The notes under the pieces are model-generated. The model did not search any database, was not told where the DNA came from, and saw only the letters and a program-made list of their open reading frames with translations. 64,000 bases of DNA from Isoetes taiwanensis. Lineage: Eukaryota; Streptophyta; Lycopodiopsida; Isoetales; Isoetaceae. The DNA is taken from assembly GCA_021234155.1 (NCBI GenBank), contig JAJEKV010000052.1:805933-869932 (forward strand), given 5' to 3'. A program made the position numbers and the translations under genes. Positions 1 through 12,969 of this stretch are shown here, piece by piece. The first letter of the stretch is position 1; every line of letters begins with the position of its first letter.

Positions 1-1194
1 GAAGAAGGTGAATCAACTTGTTGGATGAGGTAGACACATCCTCCAGGAAAGAGCTAAAGAAGGGTGGTTCCCTAAGTAAGTGGAAAACATTAGGCTGGTG
101 GCAGCCTTGAAGATGATGGTACCATTAGTAGCATTGTGAGGCATGCTCCTCCTCAATGCGATAAACACTATGTTGGTCCTAAGAAGGATAGGCCAAAATA
201 TCTAGGCATGGATTGTTATGAACCTTCCTCTTGGCGGAGTGCCACCAATTTGTAGTAGTAAAACCAGCAGTCTAGAGACCTATCGGTGTGGATTTGGGAT
301 ACACTATACCGGATACTAAAGAAGAAGGTGATGTTAACCCCGATAAGGTGTCGTGGAATGGTGGTGTCGGTACGCCAGTTGAGTAATGCCACTTAGATAA
401 AAGATATTCAGATTGTTGGACAAAGAGGTGGAGGAGAAATCCTAGTGATCACGATCTTTGGCTAGACATTGAAACCGTATTGTACTCGTGGACTCCAAAA
501 CTATTCACGGTAAAGCGGTGAGGATTCTGATACCTCGGGATGTAAGAAATAAGGTTCTCATATCCTTGGGGATGCTGGTGGAAAAATGGCTTGATTACGC
601 ATATCTTTTCTACGATTAATAAAAGTTGTGTACTACTTGAGTTCCATGATAAATGATTTTGTAATTTGAAGTTAAAGGTGTGAATTTATATTAGGTGCGT
701 TATATGTTAACATCTTGTGACTTTTATCAAGTTATAAAAACTTTACAATATGAAATTTGTCCCAAAATCAAGACATAATCCCAATTTAATTGAATGATGG
801 TTAAATTATTATTATTATTATTATAAATGACAATAAGATGTTTATTTGTAGATGGCGAAGCTATAGTTGTAGTGGTCATACAACATACGGTCTCACAGAA
901 CTCACAGTTGGGAGCGGGTAGATGGGGAGGCTGACGCCCGATTGCGGCGAGGCCATATTGCTGTTGCGATTCTGAGTTATTGAAGATGAAATCCACACTC
1001 TTACGAGTTGCCTTTTGCTTTTGAGATAGTCCCTAGGAATGGTTTTGACCTTAGCATTCCATTCCGCGCTTCCATAACCTCTCGAGCACCATCACATTGC
1101 ATGACTTTGCATTATATATACTTGTGAGGTTCTAGATAGCGTCTACAATTCTTTTGAGCCCTCATTAGCCATTATCTCATTTGTCACAGTATCA
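1..1194. other. AT-rich stretch, no gene recognised
   Basis: I see no coherent coding frame here. A (TTA)n microsatellite lies at about 803-828. A segment near 765-800 closely resembles 20,197-20,232, so it belongs to a dispersed repeat. The short minus-strand frame at 727-996 runs through the microsatellite and is not convincing. Confidence 0.5.
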
Positions 1195-1345
1195 TCATTC
1201 TTGCAAGGTTTTCCCTTGAAACCTTCGAGGGCAAGGGTTTTAATCCTAGTAGTAATGATTGTACTAGCCCATTGTATGGGTCCACGTGACCTATTGTGGT
1301 CTCCGAGTGGACGTTAAAAAAACTATTCTATTCTATTCTTGTCTT
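1195..1345 (+). mobile_element. LINE 3'-end fragment (same family as the 57-62 kb LINE)
   Basis: The segment aligns by eye with the 3' terminus of the LINE at 62,375-62,520 and, in inverted orientation, with 20,455-20,580. Shared landmarks in order are a ggttttccc block, a run of T followed by aatc, a tgggtcc block, a gtggacg-type block followed by A-rich sequence, and a short pyrimidine repeat tail built on ttcta. It is read as a severely 5'-truncated copy. Seen: the ordered landmarks. Inferred: the family assignment. Confidence 0.5.
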
Positions 1346-2409
1346 TTGGTCTTTTCTCCAACAATATTAATCTCCTTATGTGTTACTTTTTACATGAAGG
1401 CAGTAAATCTCCTTATATATTACTACACACATTTATATAAAGCTATATTTTTGGAAACTTCTATGTATTCTGCAATACTACTGTAGTTGAATTGTGGAAG
1501 CATGACCAAGGATGCCTTTAATTTTTTTTGGCATTCCTCTTATTTTTAATTTCATTTGAATATTAATCTAACTTCTCATATATTAAGAGATGTAATAGTT
1601 GACCCCACAATATTAAATCATTGATATGAGGATTATTGGTATAAAGACGGTGTTGAAAAAAAAAAACCAAAGTGCCCAACCAAAAAGACCATAAAAAAAA
1701 TTTTCCCAGCCGGGCATGTCACTTCTACAAAAACTAAGATCAAGTGAATCTGCATCATGTTCAAAATTTGCTATGTACAAAAGTAACCCCGGAAACTCGA
1801 ATCACAAGAATCGGCTATATATCTTCTTTCTGTGACCAAATACAGTCTTCCATTGTACAGTCGACACCAAGCTCCAACAAATTGGAAAGGGATCATCATG
1901 GAATATTTCATTGTTAAAACACATTGTTCTACTTCAGGTCTAATGACCTATTTATTTGCAAGTCCCTCCCCAGCAATAAAAAAAAGGTTGTCACAAAGTT
2001 GTCAAATCAAATCATAAGTTGTCATTTGAGAACTCCAAAAAATGAAAAAATTGTCAAGAAAGAAAAAATAATAAAAGCAAGGTATATAGATTTTTATTTT
2101 TTTTTTTGGTCCAGGGGTGGATATTTTAGTATTAACTAGCAAGATGATGTTTTCTTTTTTGCTTTATGAATCGTGACTTGGCAGCTCCCTGACAAGCTAG
2201 CAAGACAAAAGTGCTTGCTGGTTAAAGAGGAATGATTTTTGCGGTTTCATGCATTGAATGACAAAGCCCAATTAGGAAGCAAAGCAAGTAAAGAGCTCTT
2301 GGTATAACCAGACGACTTCTATTAGCTGTTGTTTGAACAAGGTAAGTTAATACCTTAGGTCCATGTTTTTTACATCTTTCTTGCTCTCATTTATGCGTGA
2401 GTGATAAGA
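1346..2409. other. AT-rich intergenic stretch
   Basis: Long A and T runs and no frame with protein-like composition. Nothing here supports a gene or RNA. Confidence 0.5.
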
Positions 2410-2640
2410 AGAATATGCTTTGGATATTGATCCTTCTTGGGAGAGATATGGGATTCTTCATGCTTTGTCCAAAAATTCTATAACTTTGGCAAGCTATCTT
2501 AGTGTTTTTGGAAGCATAGCAACTTGTGAGTGAGGCTTTTCAAGACAAAATGATGTGAGAGTAAGAAATGAGCTAAACATCAAATGCACATATGCTAATT
2601 TCATTTACAGCTTTACCTTACACAAATATTGATTGGCTTG
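2410..2640 (+). pseudogene. hAT-superfamily transposase C-terminal relic
   Basis: A plus-strand frame reads through a WERYGILHAL-like segment, then ATCE, one in-frame stop, and GFSRQNDVRVRNELNIK. This resembles the C-terminal dimerisation region of hAT transposases and their domesticated zinc-finger relatives, where a [ST]xxCERxFS core is followed by K/R-rich residues and xRxxL. The conserved Arg/Trp position after Glu is a stop codon, and no catalytic core is visible upstream, so this is a fragment. No terminal inverted repeats or target duplications were found. It could be any hAT subfamily. Confidence 0.45.
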
Positions 2641-2675
2641 AAAAAGGAAATGCTAGAACTGACATGGAAGTCCCT

Positions 2676-2785
2676 GATGGCTTTTGAAGGTGCAATTTTA
2701 AAAAATGTTAGAACCTAGTTATAGATACAAGAAACTTATCGCGGCGGAAATGTTAGAACCTAGTTATAGATACAAGGAACTTATC
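2676..2785 (+). repeat. Short dispersed repeat with local duplication
   Basis: A motif of about 28 bases (core atgttagaacctagttatag) occurs twice, at about 2,705 and 2,750. Together with the preceding ggcttttgaaggtgcaattt it recurs at 16,210-16,263. It lies just downstream of the hAT relic, so it may be a remnant of an element end. Confidence 0.6.
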
Positions 2786-4755
2786 ATGGCCCATGTGAGC
2801 GTTCTCTTTGAATGTCACGTGTTTAAGGAAAACAAATCACTGCTTCCGGGACTTTTTTATGCGATTCTTGATTCAACATTTGATAAATTATGAGCATGTT
2901 ACTTTTTCCGTTAAGCATCCTCCTTCCAAAACATAGGTGTTTCTTTTATTTGAGGTAAGCACCAAAAGCTTGTTTAGATTTGAATGCTCAAAATACTTAT
3001 ACAACGTTCGCAGTGCCCATAATACAAATTGAGCACTACCACAAGGATCCCTAATGACATGCCATGAACTTGGGCATAAATATTGCGATCTTTTGCTATA
3101 AGTCCTAAAGACATCCGCAAAACATTGCGAATCAATTATGTGACAAAACACGAATGTGGAACGAAATTAGACCAAATGCCATGTATATTATACCTAATTT
3201 GAATTGTATCTGCTTCAAACCTATAGATTTGAACCCATTATCTCTTTTCCATATACTATAACAAAACATTGACCAAAACAAAAAACATTAGCAACGTCAT
3301 GATTTGCAAACATTAAACTAATGAAATTGGCAGAAAACCTTGTTTTAAATTCGGCTAACTCCTCAACATCCCGGCTATGCGGGAAAAATCTACACCTCGG
3401 CATGCCACTCAATCCGGTGACCATGTGGAAATTTGAAGATTAGGTTATACAATCTAATCTATGCTGGTAGTCTATTGAATCACAACATTGTCCACGAAGT
3501 CCGCTTCATTATTCCATACTGACCTCTCGAACTTTCACGTACGTAGCGCTCGGCCCGTTTTCACTGAGTAAATACACTTGTATACTGCCGCAGGCGTTAT
3601 CTAGCCCATATACACACATATCTCTACTTTCCTTTCTACAGCAAAGGCAAGCATATGCATTACCACGTAGAGTTTCGGCCTTATTTGCGAGAGTACGGAA
3701 AAAAATTCCCTCTTTAAAGCACGTAAAATAAATTACCATCACAATCTAAAATCTGTGTAGCAAGATGTGCCCTTGCCATAAACAAACCATTGCACCCTAA
3801 ATTAAAACTTCTATCGATTAATACCTCTCTCCTATACTCTAAAAAAAACCGTCCAAATGATCTTTTTCAAACCTCATTCCAAGCTGTGAGGAACGCAAGT
3901 GCATTAGCCAAGATGTCGAATTCATTTGTTGTTTCAAATAGTTATTTAGAGATCAGCAATAATATTATACTTAAAATTAAAGACGAATAACCACGAAAAG
4001 GCATATCGAACTTTGTTTGCAGCCATTAGCAGTGTTTTTTATTTATTTCATAGCTATGGGGTCCAGTTTTCCTATGCTTGAGCACATTACTGTCATAAAA
4101 AAGACATGCTGGGACAGGTCGGCACAATTTGCAAAAAAACTTCTATATTTTAATTGATGGGTGAGCATGGCTTTTGAGCTAACCAAAAGTGAAAAATTGA
4201 ACAAAGACCCATTGAATTTGAATCCCTACCTCTATGCTTGGAGACAGTATTAAAGAATATATCTCACTTACGTGTCTTAATAATTTCCTCATCCATCTTC
4301 TGTTAACCAACTGTAACCTGTCATTATATGGGAGTCAGTAAGTTGCTATTCATACATCCAAAAACAAAAGCCATCATTGATAAATGCAGGTAATCCATGT
4401 TTTGCAAAATCCACAAAGACACGTCTTGATTTCCAATTATGCCTTTCAGATGCTTTACGCTAATAATTCTTCTTCTCAACTAGTAATTGTGAACTAAATG
4501 CATGGCACTTGCCAACAAGTCTCATCTGATGCGATTTTGTGTCATCTGTCCCCTATAATCCAATCACCTGCCATATCATTAACCTCGTGTTAGTCTGTCA
4601 CAAGGCAGATTGTCACATCCTACTCATTGGTACTTGATCTACGATTAAATTAATGAACTACTTTTGAATTGCGCTTTAGCAGCCCTTACTGAACATGATA
4701 GTTAACTTGGATAATGTTAACAAAGCTAGTAAGAAATTTGTACATTATGTCATTT
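2786..4755. other. AT-rich stretch, no gene recognised
   Basis: Only short, biased frames are present on either strand. No splice-consistent exon pair or known domain was found. Confidence 0.4.
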
Positions 4756-5325
4756 CTATGGAATCTCAGGATACTTGAGCCGGTTTTCGCAGATTGACAT
4801 GAGTACATCTGCAGACTAGTGTAAAGTTCAACAGTGAGATACAAACAATGCCATTGAAACAAAATATCAATATGGAGAAGAAGCACAGAATGACATTAAA
4901 TTCAAGAACAAAAGTGTGTTGATGTAAACAAACGATGGGTTTTGAGAATTGGTACCTTTGCTACTATGTATCAATCACATTAAGTTGCTTAGCCAATGTA
5001 TCAGATAGAAAACGCAGGGCAGAACAAAGGACACCAAGGATAGAAACACAAATACAGTGTTTGCCTAGGCTTAGCAAGCAGTTTCTTAAGGATAAATATA
5101 AGTTGTTTGCACATCAAGATGAATGCAAGAAATGACCTAGAGCCCAATCTAAATTACAAACAAGTAATCACATTTTACATTAAAAACATTACAACCACAT
5201 GCACTCACCTGCGCATTTCAAGCCACTGAAAAGAGGCACCAATAAACCCTCTGTTAAATGCATTTTTTCTCTTATCAACTTTGTCTGGGCTGTGGGACCT
5301 CCAGATAGAAGAGAGCAAAATCCGC
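4756..5325 (-). CDS. Candidate host gene, last two exons (unknown function)
   Basis: Two minus-strand exons join cleanly: 5,325-5,209 and 4,808-4,756, separated by a 400-base intron with donor GCAG|GTGAGT and acceptor CTGCAG. The frame is preserved across the junction, giving ...LFSGLKCA then DVLMSICENRLKYPEIP and a TAG stop. The upstream exon carries an open frame including SGGPTAQTKLIREK. Its 5' boundary (acceptor ATTAAG) is less certain, because other frames are also open there and a local duplication lies at about 5,331-5,400. I do not recognise the protein. A frame-preserving junction with consensus splice sites is the main support. Further exons may lie upstream, for example at 5,464-5,700. 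Confidence 0.4.
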
Positions 5326-5463
5326 CTTAATTACAGCCATGGCGTCATAGATCCATCCCCGCAAACCATCATGGCATCATAGATCCATTCCCTGCAAACC
5401 ATAAATTCATAACTGAGATAAAATATCCGAGAAAATCTAAAGAATTAGAGAGATTCAAAAGTT

Positions 5464-5700
5464 TCATGAGGACAGTGAATTGAAATCACTGTTGAAATGG
5501 CCAGAGGGTGCAACAGCCATAGTTCGCCGCTGCCCGTCTTGTGATCGTAACTTGGAGCTCCCTTTGGCAGAACACGGTAGGGCTTGAGCTTTGTTGGGGC
5601 TTAACAAAAACGCCAGCGCCACGGGATTAAAAAAGGCGGGAGCACGTAGCTTGGCTATTGCCGCCGTCAAACCCATATCTAAAGCAATCTGTAAGTGCAA
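5464..5700 (-). CDS. Candidate exon with transit-peptide-like composition
   Basis: This minus-strand open frame is more GC-rich than its surroundings and starts next to a possible splice acceptor (CACTTACAG). From its internal Met it reads MGLTAAIAKLRAPAFF, followed by an Ala/Ser/Lys/Arg-rich stretch with few acidic residues, which resembles an organelle-targeting peptide. It sits just upstream, on the same strand, of the 4.76-5.33 kb exons and could be their 5' exon. I could not find a good donor linking them. It may equally be an unrelated open frame. The family is unknown. Confidence 0.3.
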   Translation of the reverse strand: MHLQIALDMGLTAAIAKLRAPAFFNPVALAFLLSPNKAQALPCSAKGSSKLRSQDGQRRTMAVAPSGHFNSDFNSLSS

Positions 5701-8700
5701 GTGCTAAGTAAGTTAGCTGGAAGTTTTAAGCGGAAACAGAAGAATAGAGTGAATAAATAAACCCATGTAAGGACTAGTTGTTTCCAGCAGTCAAACACTC
5801 AAAAGAACTCCTTGCTTTCAAATGAGTGACAAACTTCTGGCTGTAATGGAACATAGATCACTCACACTTACAGTTACCCAGGCTTATTGCTTCGAAGCAA
5901 AGCTCTCTATCCTAACTTGATTACCCCTCTATTTCTGCATCTGATGCCTCTGTTCCTCTTTTCTGGCAAGGCACAGAGAAGTGGCACAGAGATCCTGCGG
6001 CTGGTTGAGCCGTCAAAATTGCTTAGAGAGCAAGAAAGGGGAAGGCCAGAAATTGACATCACGGTCTTTTTTAGTCTTTAGCTTCCATCTCCAGGTGTCA
6101 CTACGAGAGATGCTCAAAAATATTACAACTTAAACAAAAAAAACTAGCAGAACTGCAGGGTTGGGAAGAAGGATAGTAGTTGGGTTTTTATAATAATCAA
6201 GTTTTTAGGATTTTTAGTGATTTGAAAAAATGGATGCAGGAGAAAGCAACAAGGAGGAAAATTTGAAGAAATGGGCAAGAAATCGCGAGAGAAAAATAAT
6301 AGACTAATTAGAATACAAAACTAGATTGGTAGAAAAGACAAAAATTTGCCATAAATTACATTATTATTGTTAAATTTCCAACCACTGACAACAACAAAAA
6401 TTGGATTCTTTGCTACTTTCGAGATTCTCACCAGGAATTGGTACATTGTAGGCGATTAACATAAATTTTATGATGTGAATTATTTACTCTTGGTCCTGAA
6501 GTTATGCAGTTAAGATTGAGCTAAGCGGACATCGAGCAATATGACCGGCTCCTCCATACTAGAGGCAGATTAGCCTCCCTGGGATCTTTTGCTTCTAGGT
6601 GCGATGCGACAAAGGGGCCTCGGCGTGCCGGGGATACGATACGCATATGTGGCGTTCGGCGTAATAATTGACACATTACTAACAACATGTACATGAGGTG
6701 GTACGTAAGGGAATTTGTCCCATGGGGGGCACAGCCATTAGAACCCTTTTTTTCTTTTCTTTTTTGATTGAAAGTATTGTATTGTATTTATTTTTGAGAT
6801 AAACAAAAAAATGACTCTTCTGTAAGGAGTTTATGACCCTTATAGAGCCCTAGATAGTTATGAAATTTTAAGGCTATTGAGGAATGACTTAAGTAGAAGG
6901 AAACTCAAAAGAGTTTGATTTTCAGCTCCTTATCAAAACAACAACATGTGAATATAATCTATATTGCTTGGTGTGGCAATACCTATATAAGTATATACAC
7001 GAACCAACAAGTCAGTTGACAAAATAAAACCCTACTATAGAAGCATGCACAAATTTACCTTACGGTAGATGATAACATGCGGCAAACGTGTATAAATGTG
7101 ACCTTATCGGTGTCAGGACTACCCATCTATCCCAGGACTACCCATGCATATTTCTAAAGCGTGCCGAGAGAAGCTTTGGCATGTCCATTTTCATACGCAA
7201 TTGTGAAGTCCATGACATGACATTACGCTCCAACATTCTATTAAATATCAACATGCATTCATTAATTTCCACACTTTCCAGCCACATGTTAACGAGGGCA
7301 TTACATATAGGTGTCACATTCCGGGTTCCTCATTTCTAATATAAGCATGTACTAATTACCCATTGGCTAAACATTCCATGTTAAGGGCAGCATCGAGAAT
7401 AAGCATAAAAGTAACATTATTTGACAATTTGATATTATCAAGTTGCATCAACAGTGGAAAGAGTAAAGGCACACTTTGCTTGCCCATTCTACGTAGCAAC
7501 AATTATATCCATCCGGAATTGATTAGGAGTTGTAAAAGTATCATAAGCACCTTAGAATTCTAATAAAAACATCATGGCATCTTTTTTACCTTTGCCACAT
7601 CGCCATACATACTAACGGTGCATTAGAGTGCAAGATCAAACTAAATTCTCTGTTTAAAAGCTATGGCGTCTTAACCACTGTCATGCAATATAAAAGATTG
7701 AATTATGCTTGAGACATTGACATGGTAGGGAATGGTCCCATTTGGAAGCTTGATCCTCCTTGTTCATTTCTTGGAAAGCTTGAAGGCCTCCATTTTATGC
7801 GCTTTCTACATATCTTTGCAATCAAAGGTAGTCCAAGCTACCATCTCTCTGTACAATCTCGAATTTTACTAAATGCACAGCAGAAGCATCTTCCAAACTT
7901 CCACACTTGCCATACATGCTAAGAGTTACCTTTGCCCATTCTGACATCCGGCTCAAATTCACCTTTAGATGTGTGAGCATGTACAAACTTTCGATCTCAA
8001 AACATCTAGCTCTTGCAGATTTTTATTACCCTATTAAAGGTAAATTTAATACTTGGAACAGTACACTCTTGTTTCCCTAGGCATGCTAAGGGGCCGAGTT
8101 CAAACACCCATACTACTTAATCTACGGCCGTCCATTATATTCCAAACAAACCGTCTCTTTTAGGTATGGAAGCTTGAATACGGTATTCACATCTACTGAA
8201 ATGGCTTGGTCGTTCATGACGTGTACTTACGTACGTGTGGCAAGGAAAATGTGGTTTGGCACCAAGAATGATGTGAACCCGAATGGAAGGTAGAGGCTGA
8301 TGTGCAAATAGGTGAGTGACAGGGCCAAGCAAAACACAGCCGAAATGATTCCCTGCGGTCAAAACTAAGCACAGATATCCTGCGACCTATCCCTACGTGA
8401 AAATGATCCCCAAACGCTGGCCAAGATCTTTGCGAAGATGCAGTAAGTCCTACTAATGAATCTGTCGATCAAATGTAATGAAGAACGCCGGACCTAAGAA
8501 GATGCATCAGGCGAGTTTGCATAACGGATAGCTCAGCCATTTGTAAGGCAAAAACATAGGTTTAAAAAAACCTATGTACCTCAAGCGTCTGCCTTGAGCT
8601 CAAGAGCTATACCCGCATATAGCAAGAAAAGAGAAGCTTTCTGACGCATTAAGCCATCAGGATCTGCCATGGCCAGGAGTTCTGCGAAGAGCCGGGGAGA

Positions 8701-8892
8701 ATTTTTAGAGTTTTCTAATTTTACGGCGTCTGATTGAAATTGAGTAGGTGCTCAAATTCGATTACACACGGGTGACAGCGCGACCTGCATTAGCATAGCT
8801 AAATTGCGACCTTTGTGCGGGGGTTAAGCGGCCACAGCAATAAATAAAATTTGCATTATATATAGAGTATGGCGCTCCCTGTAGCGACGTCT
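5701..8892. other. No supported gene
   Basis: About 3.2 kb of mostly AT-rich sequence. A small minus-strand open stretch near 5,900-6,080 (all frames partly open) might be another exon, but no junction could be confirmed. The frames at 7.1-8.4 kb look like chance ORFs. Confidence 0.4.
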
Positions 8893-9409
8893 CGGGCATC
8901 ATCAGCCCCCTTTCTCGGCGTAGCGGCATACATTACATTGCATGCCGCGGTGGCCACTCCGTGTGGTTTGGTCGTCATGCGCCGTGTGTGGCGCGTGGGC
9001 GTTATGTGCGTCTTGAATCCCGTTATGGCACGGGCGTCATCATTAAACCATGTGTCGGTGTCGTGCATGTAGTGCAGAATGCGCCAGGGACAAAGCTTCA
9101 CTTAATCGCGTGTTGATTGCGGTTAATGTTCGCATTTATTTGTTGTGGCGTGCAATAGAGCTTTCAGCTTCAGCGGCCCCTACTACGTTATGTGCCGTTG
9201 TTGTGTCCACAATTTGGGGATAAATCGCCCACTAGGTAGGCGTGTCTAGGAGTCTATGTGGTTCGAAATTAGAGATTCCAAGTACATACTTGAATTGGCG
9301 CCCATTCCATAGCACTTTCGATTCACAGAAATCAATTTGAAAATCAAGCTCCATTATAGGTACCTTTCTCGAGAATAAAAAGCCAATTCATCAACAATTT
9401 AAAACATCG

Positions 9410-9718
9410 ATGTCGGGTGCAGGAGATGTGGTGGTTTCACAGAGATTAGGAGGCGATGGTGAAGCTAGTAATAGAGTACCTACATCGAGGAAAAGAGTTA
9501 TTGCTCCAAAAGAAGGAGGCCAGTTTCCACCGGTCGATCTTTGCATCCATTTGAGGAGGCCAAACAAGCGAGTGATGGGTAGAAAGATCAAATGGCGGAC
9601 TATCTTGGATGAGGTAAGTGAGTATAGTATATACATTATAGAGAGGCATCTAGAAGATGCGGAATCCAAGGAATCAACAATAAGGAATTTGGTACATGTA
9701 GGCCGTCTACAACTCTAA
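9410..9718 (+). pseudogene. Psq/CENP-B-type HTH reading frame, array unit 1
   Basis: This 102-residue frame begins at ATG and carries RRPNKRVMGRKIKW followed by DEVSEYSIYII and, after an apparent +1 shift relative to other units, sequence ending in ESTIRN. Comparison with units 2 and 4 suggests the ancestral protein held a Psq-type helix-turn-helix (pattern L..V...G...EAS...GIP.STIR), as in pogo/CENP-B-like transposase N-termini. The family call is inference. The GGTAAGT inside the frame looks like a splice donor but lies within the HTH segment. Confidence 0.4.
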
Positions 9719-10306
9719 CCAGGCGGTAATCCACAAATCGACCACTCTACAAGAGGAAGAGTTAGTCAAGGTGGGCACTCAGGAGGCAGGGAATGGGGTT
9801 ACTCATCATCAACCCCCCTCTTTCGGCCAGGCTGTACCATTTGCATGCCACGGTGGCCCTCTAAGGTATGTTGGATCCCGAATCATCACCGTGTGTGGCG
9901 TGGGCGTTGTGTGCAAATGCTGGAATCAGATTGGCTCGGGCGTCATCCGTTGACCATGTGTCGGTGTCGTGCATATGGTGATGCCAAAGGACAAACTCGC
10001 GGTGGTGAAGCCACGAGTTGCAGGTTAATAAGTGCAGTACATTGACCATTGGCGTGCAATAGAGCTCTAAGCTAGCGTGAAGCCTTGCTACACAATTGTA
10101 TAATTGTTGTCCACAATTGTGGAACAATTACACTTACTAGGTAGGCGTGTGCAGTCATATCGATTAGAAATTAGAATTCAATGCCCCTTGCTTTCGATTG
10201 GCATGCATTCCCATAGCACTTTCGATTACGAAATCAATTTGAAAATAAACAAAATTGAGCATCTCGAGAATAAAGCAATTCCATCTTCCAAATTTCAAGC
10301 TTATCG

Positions 10307-10600
10307 ATGCTCGGTCTTGAGAGGTATGAACATGGTTTTCCACAAGAGGAGTCGGAGGAGAGTGGTGAAGCTAGTAATAAAATTACCTACATCAGAAAGC
10401 CAGTTCGCCGGGAGGCGTGGATTTTGGAATTGATTCTTTGCATCTCTCCACCTGATACCAGGAGGCCAAACAAGCGGCGATTGGGCCGAAGATCAAGTGG
10501 TATCGGTTGGTGGTAGGTATGGTATATGTTAGAGGCATCTAGAAGATGCGGAATCCCCGAATCAGCAAATAAGGGGTACAGGCGTATGGTAGTATAACTC
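10307..10600 (+). pseudogene. Psq/CENP-B-type HTH reading frame, array unit 2
   Basis: The unit 2 frame starts at ATG (10,307) with a Glu/Ser-rich segment and a basic RRPNKRRLGRRSSG stretch. In a shifted frame at 10,526-10,573 it reads MLEASRRCGIPESANK. That is the best-preserved recognition-helix segment of the array and fits the Psq HTH pattern. The frame is broken at least once between the two parts, so this copy is not translatable as read. Confidence 0.45.
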
Positions 10601-11174
10601 TAAGCAGGCGGTAATCCACAAATCGACCCGCTCACAAGAGGAAGGGGTTGATGAGTTGACTCCTGGTAGTAGGGAATGAAATTTTATAAATGTCTTTACC
10701 GCCGGCCTTGACATAAGCCTGTTGCATGCCGGTGGCCACTGGTGTGGTTTCCCGTCATCCTGCGATGTGTGGCAAGTGGGCGTTATGTGCGTCTGAATCC
10801 GTTATGGCACGGGCGTCATCGTCGACCATGTATCGATTAATGGAGTGCATATAATTATCGATGCTTAAAGGGACAAAGCTTCGCGATCGTCGGCCGGTTG
10901 CGGTGTCGTCGCATTTGTTGACCATTAGCGTGCAATAGAGCTTCAGCTAAGCGTGAAGCCGCTGCGATTATGCGTGTAATTATTATCCACAGTGCAGGCG
11001 GTTACGCCCTTTCATTAGGCACGTGTCACAAGTCATATCGATTCAATTAAATTCAATGCCTTGCTGATTAAGCCCATTCCATAGCACTTTCGATTCTAGA
11101 AATCCAATTTGAAAATCAAGCTTAGCAGAACCATAGGTAAAACCAATTCATCTTCCAAATTCAAGCTTATAGAT

Positions 11175-11500
11175 TTTATAGTGGGGATATAAACATGGTT
11201 TCACAGGGGTAGGAGGAAAGATGGTTTTGATGGGGGTTGCCGTGAGGGAAGGGTTTATTGCCAGGAGGCGTCGGACAGCACCACGGTCGGTCTTTATACC
11301 ACAATGCAAGGAGGCCAAGCAAGCGAGGCGATTAATTTGAAGATCAAATAGGAGACATCTTGGATGAGGTAAGTAGTATAGTATATACATTGAAATAGGG
11401 TGGAATCCGTCAACGATAAAGAGGTGGTAGCGTACCATCAAAGCAGGTAGTAATCCACAAATCCGGCCCATCCACAAAGGGGAAAGGGGTTGTTAATTGG
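11175..11500 (+). pseudogene. Degenerate HTH segment, array unit 3
   Basis: Corresponds in position to the frames of units 1 and 2. It keeps the catcttggatgaggtaagt block at about 11,357-11,376 but lacks the EASRRCGIP segment, apparently through a deletion after the gtatatacattg block. Confidence 0.35.
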
Positions 11501-12054
11501 GCATCTCAAAGGTAGGAGTAGGAATGGGGTTACACTCATCATCAACCTCCTCCCCCCCCTTTACTACCGGCGACGCCATGCATTTGCATGCCACGGTGGC
11601 CCTCTAAGTGTGTGTTGGACTCAGAGTATCCTGCGATCGTGAAGTGGGCGTTAATGCGCGTCCCCGAATCAGATTATGGCACAGAATGCGTGCCATTAAG
11701 TGTTATATGGTATCGATGCTTAGGGACAAAGCTTCACATACGTGCGTCGGCCACGGTTACCGGTTATTAGATGCGGTATTTTATTGACCATTGGCGTGCA
11801 ATAGAGCTCGCTGGCGTGAGCTACACACGAAGTGATGTAATTATTTGTCCACAATTGGCCAGAGCAGTTACGCCCACTGCATTAGGCGTGTCTAAGAGTC
11901 ATATCGATTGAAGAGTAGAATTCAATGCCCCTTGCTGGTCGCGCCCATTCCATAGCACTTTCGATTACGAAATCAATTTGAAAATCAAGCTCAGCTATAG
12001 GCTGCTGCTCGGGGAATAAAGCCAATTCCATCTTCCAAATTTCAAACTATACGA

Positions 12055-12460
12055 TGCTCGAGGTCTTGAGGGGAGGGGCGTTGATAATAGACATAGTTTC
12101 CACAAAGTGGGAGGAGAGAGGCGATGGTGAAGCTAGTAATAGTACCTACATCAAGGAAAGAGTTATTGCTCCAAGGAGGAAGCGTCGGACACCACCAGTC
12201 GATCTTTGCATCTCCTGATACCAAGGAGGCCAAGCAAGCGAGAGGCGGTGGGTAGAAGTCAAATAAGCGGACATCTTGGATGAGGTAAGTGAGTATGGTA
12301 TATCTGTTAGAGGCATCTAGAAGATGCGGAATCCCGGGAATCAACAATAAAGAGGGTAGGTACGTATGGCCATTATAACTCACAAGCAATTTGGTAATCC
12401 ACAAATCCACGGCCTCTACAAAGAGGAAGAGTTAGTCAATTGGGCACTCTCAAGGCGGTA
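12055..12460 (+). pseudogene. Psq/CENP-B-type HTH reading frame, array unit 4
   Basis: This unit shows ADILDEVSEYGI, then after a frameshift LLEASRRCGIP, and at about 12,419-12,455 KEEELVNWALSR. A basic segment, Psq HTH, linker and EEELVxW helix in that order is the arrangement at the N-terminus of pogo/CENP-B-type DNA-binding proteins. The WxxxFxxRH motif expected further on was not found, so either the remainder is lost or the unit captured only the N-terminal part. Confidence 0.45.
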
Positions 12461-12969
12461 GGGAATGGGGTTACTCAAATAAATGCATTTAAATGGCGAC
12501 ATGCATACTGTTGCATGCACCACGGTGGCCTCACAGGTGTGTTGGACTCCCGATCATCCTTGCGTGTGTGGCCCGTGGGCGTTATGTGCGTCACGAATCG
12601 TTATGGCACGGGCGTCGTCGTCGGCCATGTGTCGATTAATAGTGCATATGAGTATGTCGATGCTTAGGGACCGAAACGTCGCGATCGCGTCAAACCGCGA
12701 TTGCGTTAATACGTCTCTTATTTGTTGACCATTGGCGTGCAATAGAAGCTCGCTAAAGCGTGAAGCTACGAAGTCGTGTAATTGTTGTCCCACAATTGTG
12801 GAGCGATTACGCCCACTGGAACATGTCTAAAGTCATATCGATTCGAAATTAAATTCAATGCCTTGCTCAATTGGCAGCACTTTCGATTCACAGAAATCAA
12901 TTTGAAAATCGAGCTCATATAGGTAACTATGTGAATAAAGCGATTCCATCTTCAATTTCAAGCTTATCG

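Noticed and set aside
9608..9622. GGTAAGT in each array unit as a splice donor
   Set aside because: It lies inside the segment encoding DEVSEYG, which continues in frame into the HTH. The match to a donor is probably coincidental.
9391..9669. Minus-strand frames in the tandem array units
   Set aside because: They are shadows of the plus-strand coding-like segment, and the HTH-like conservation is on the plus strand.
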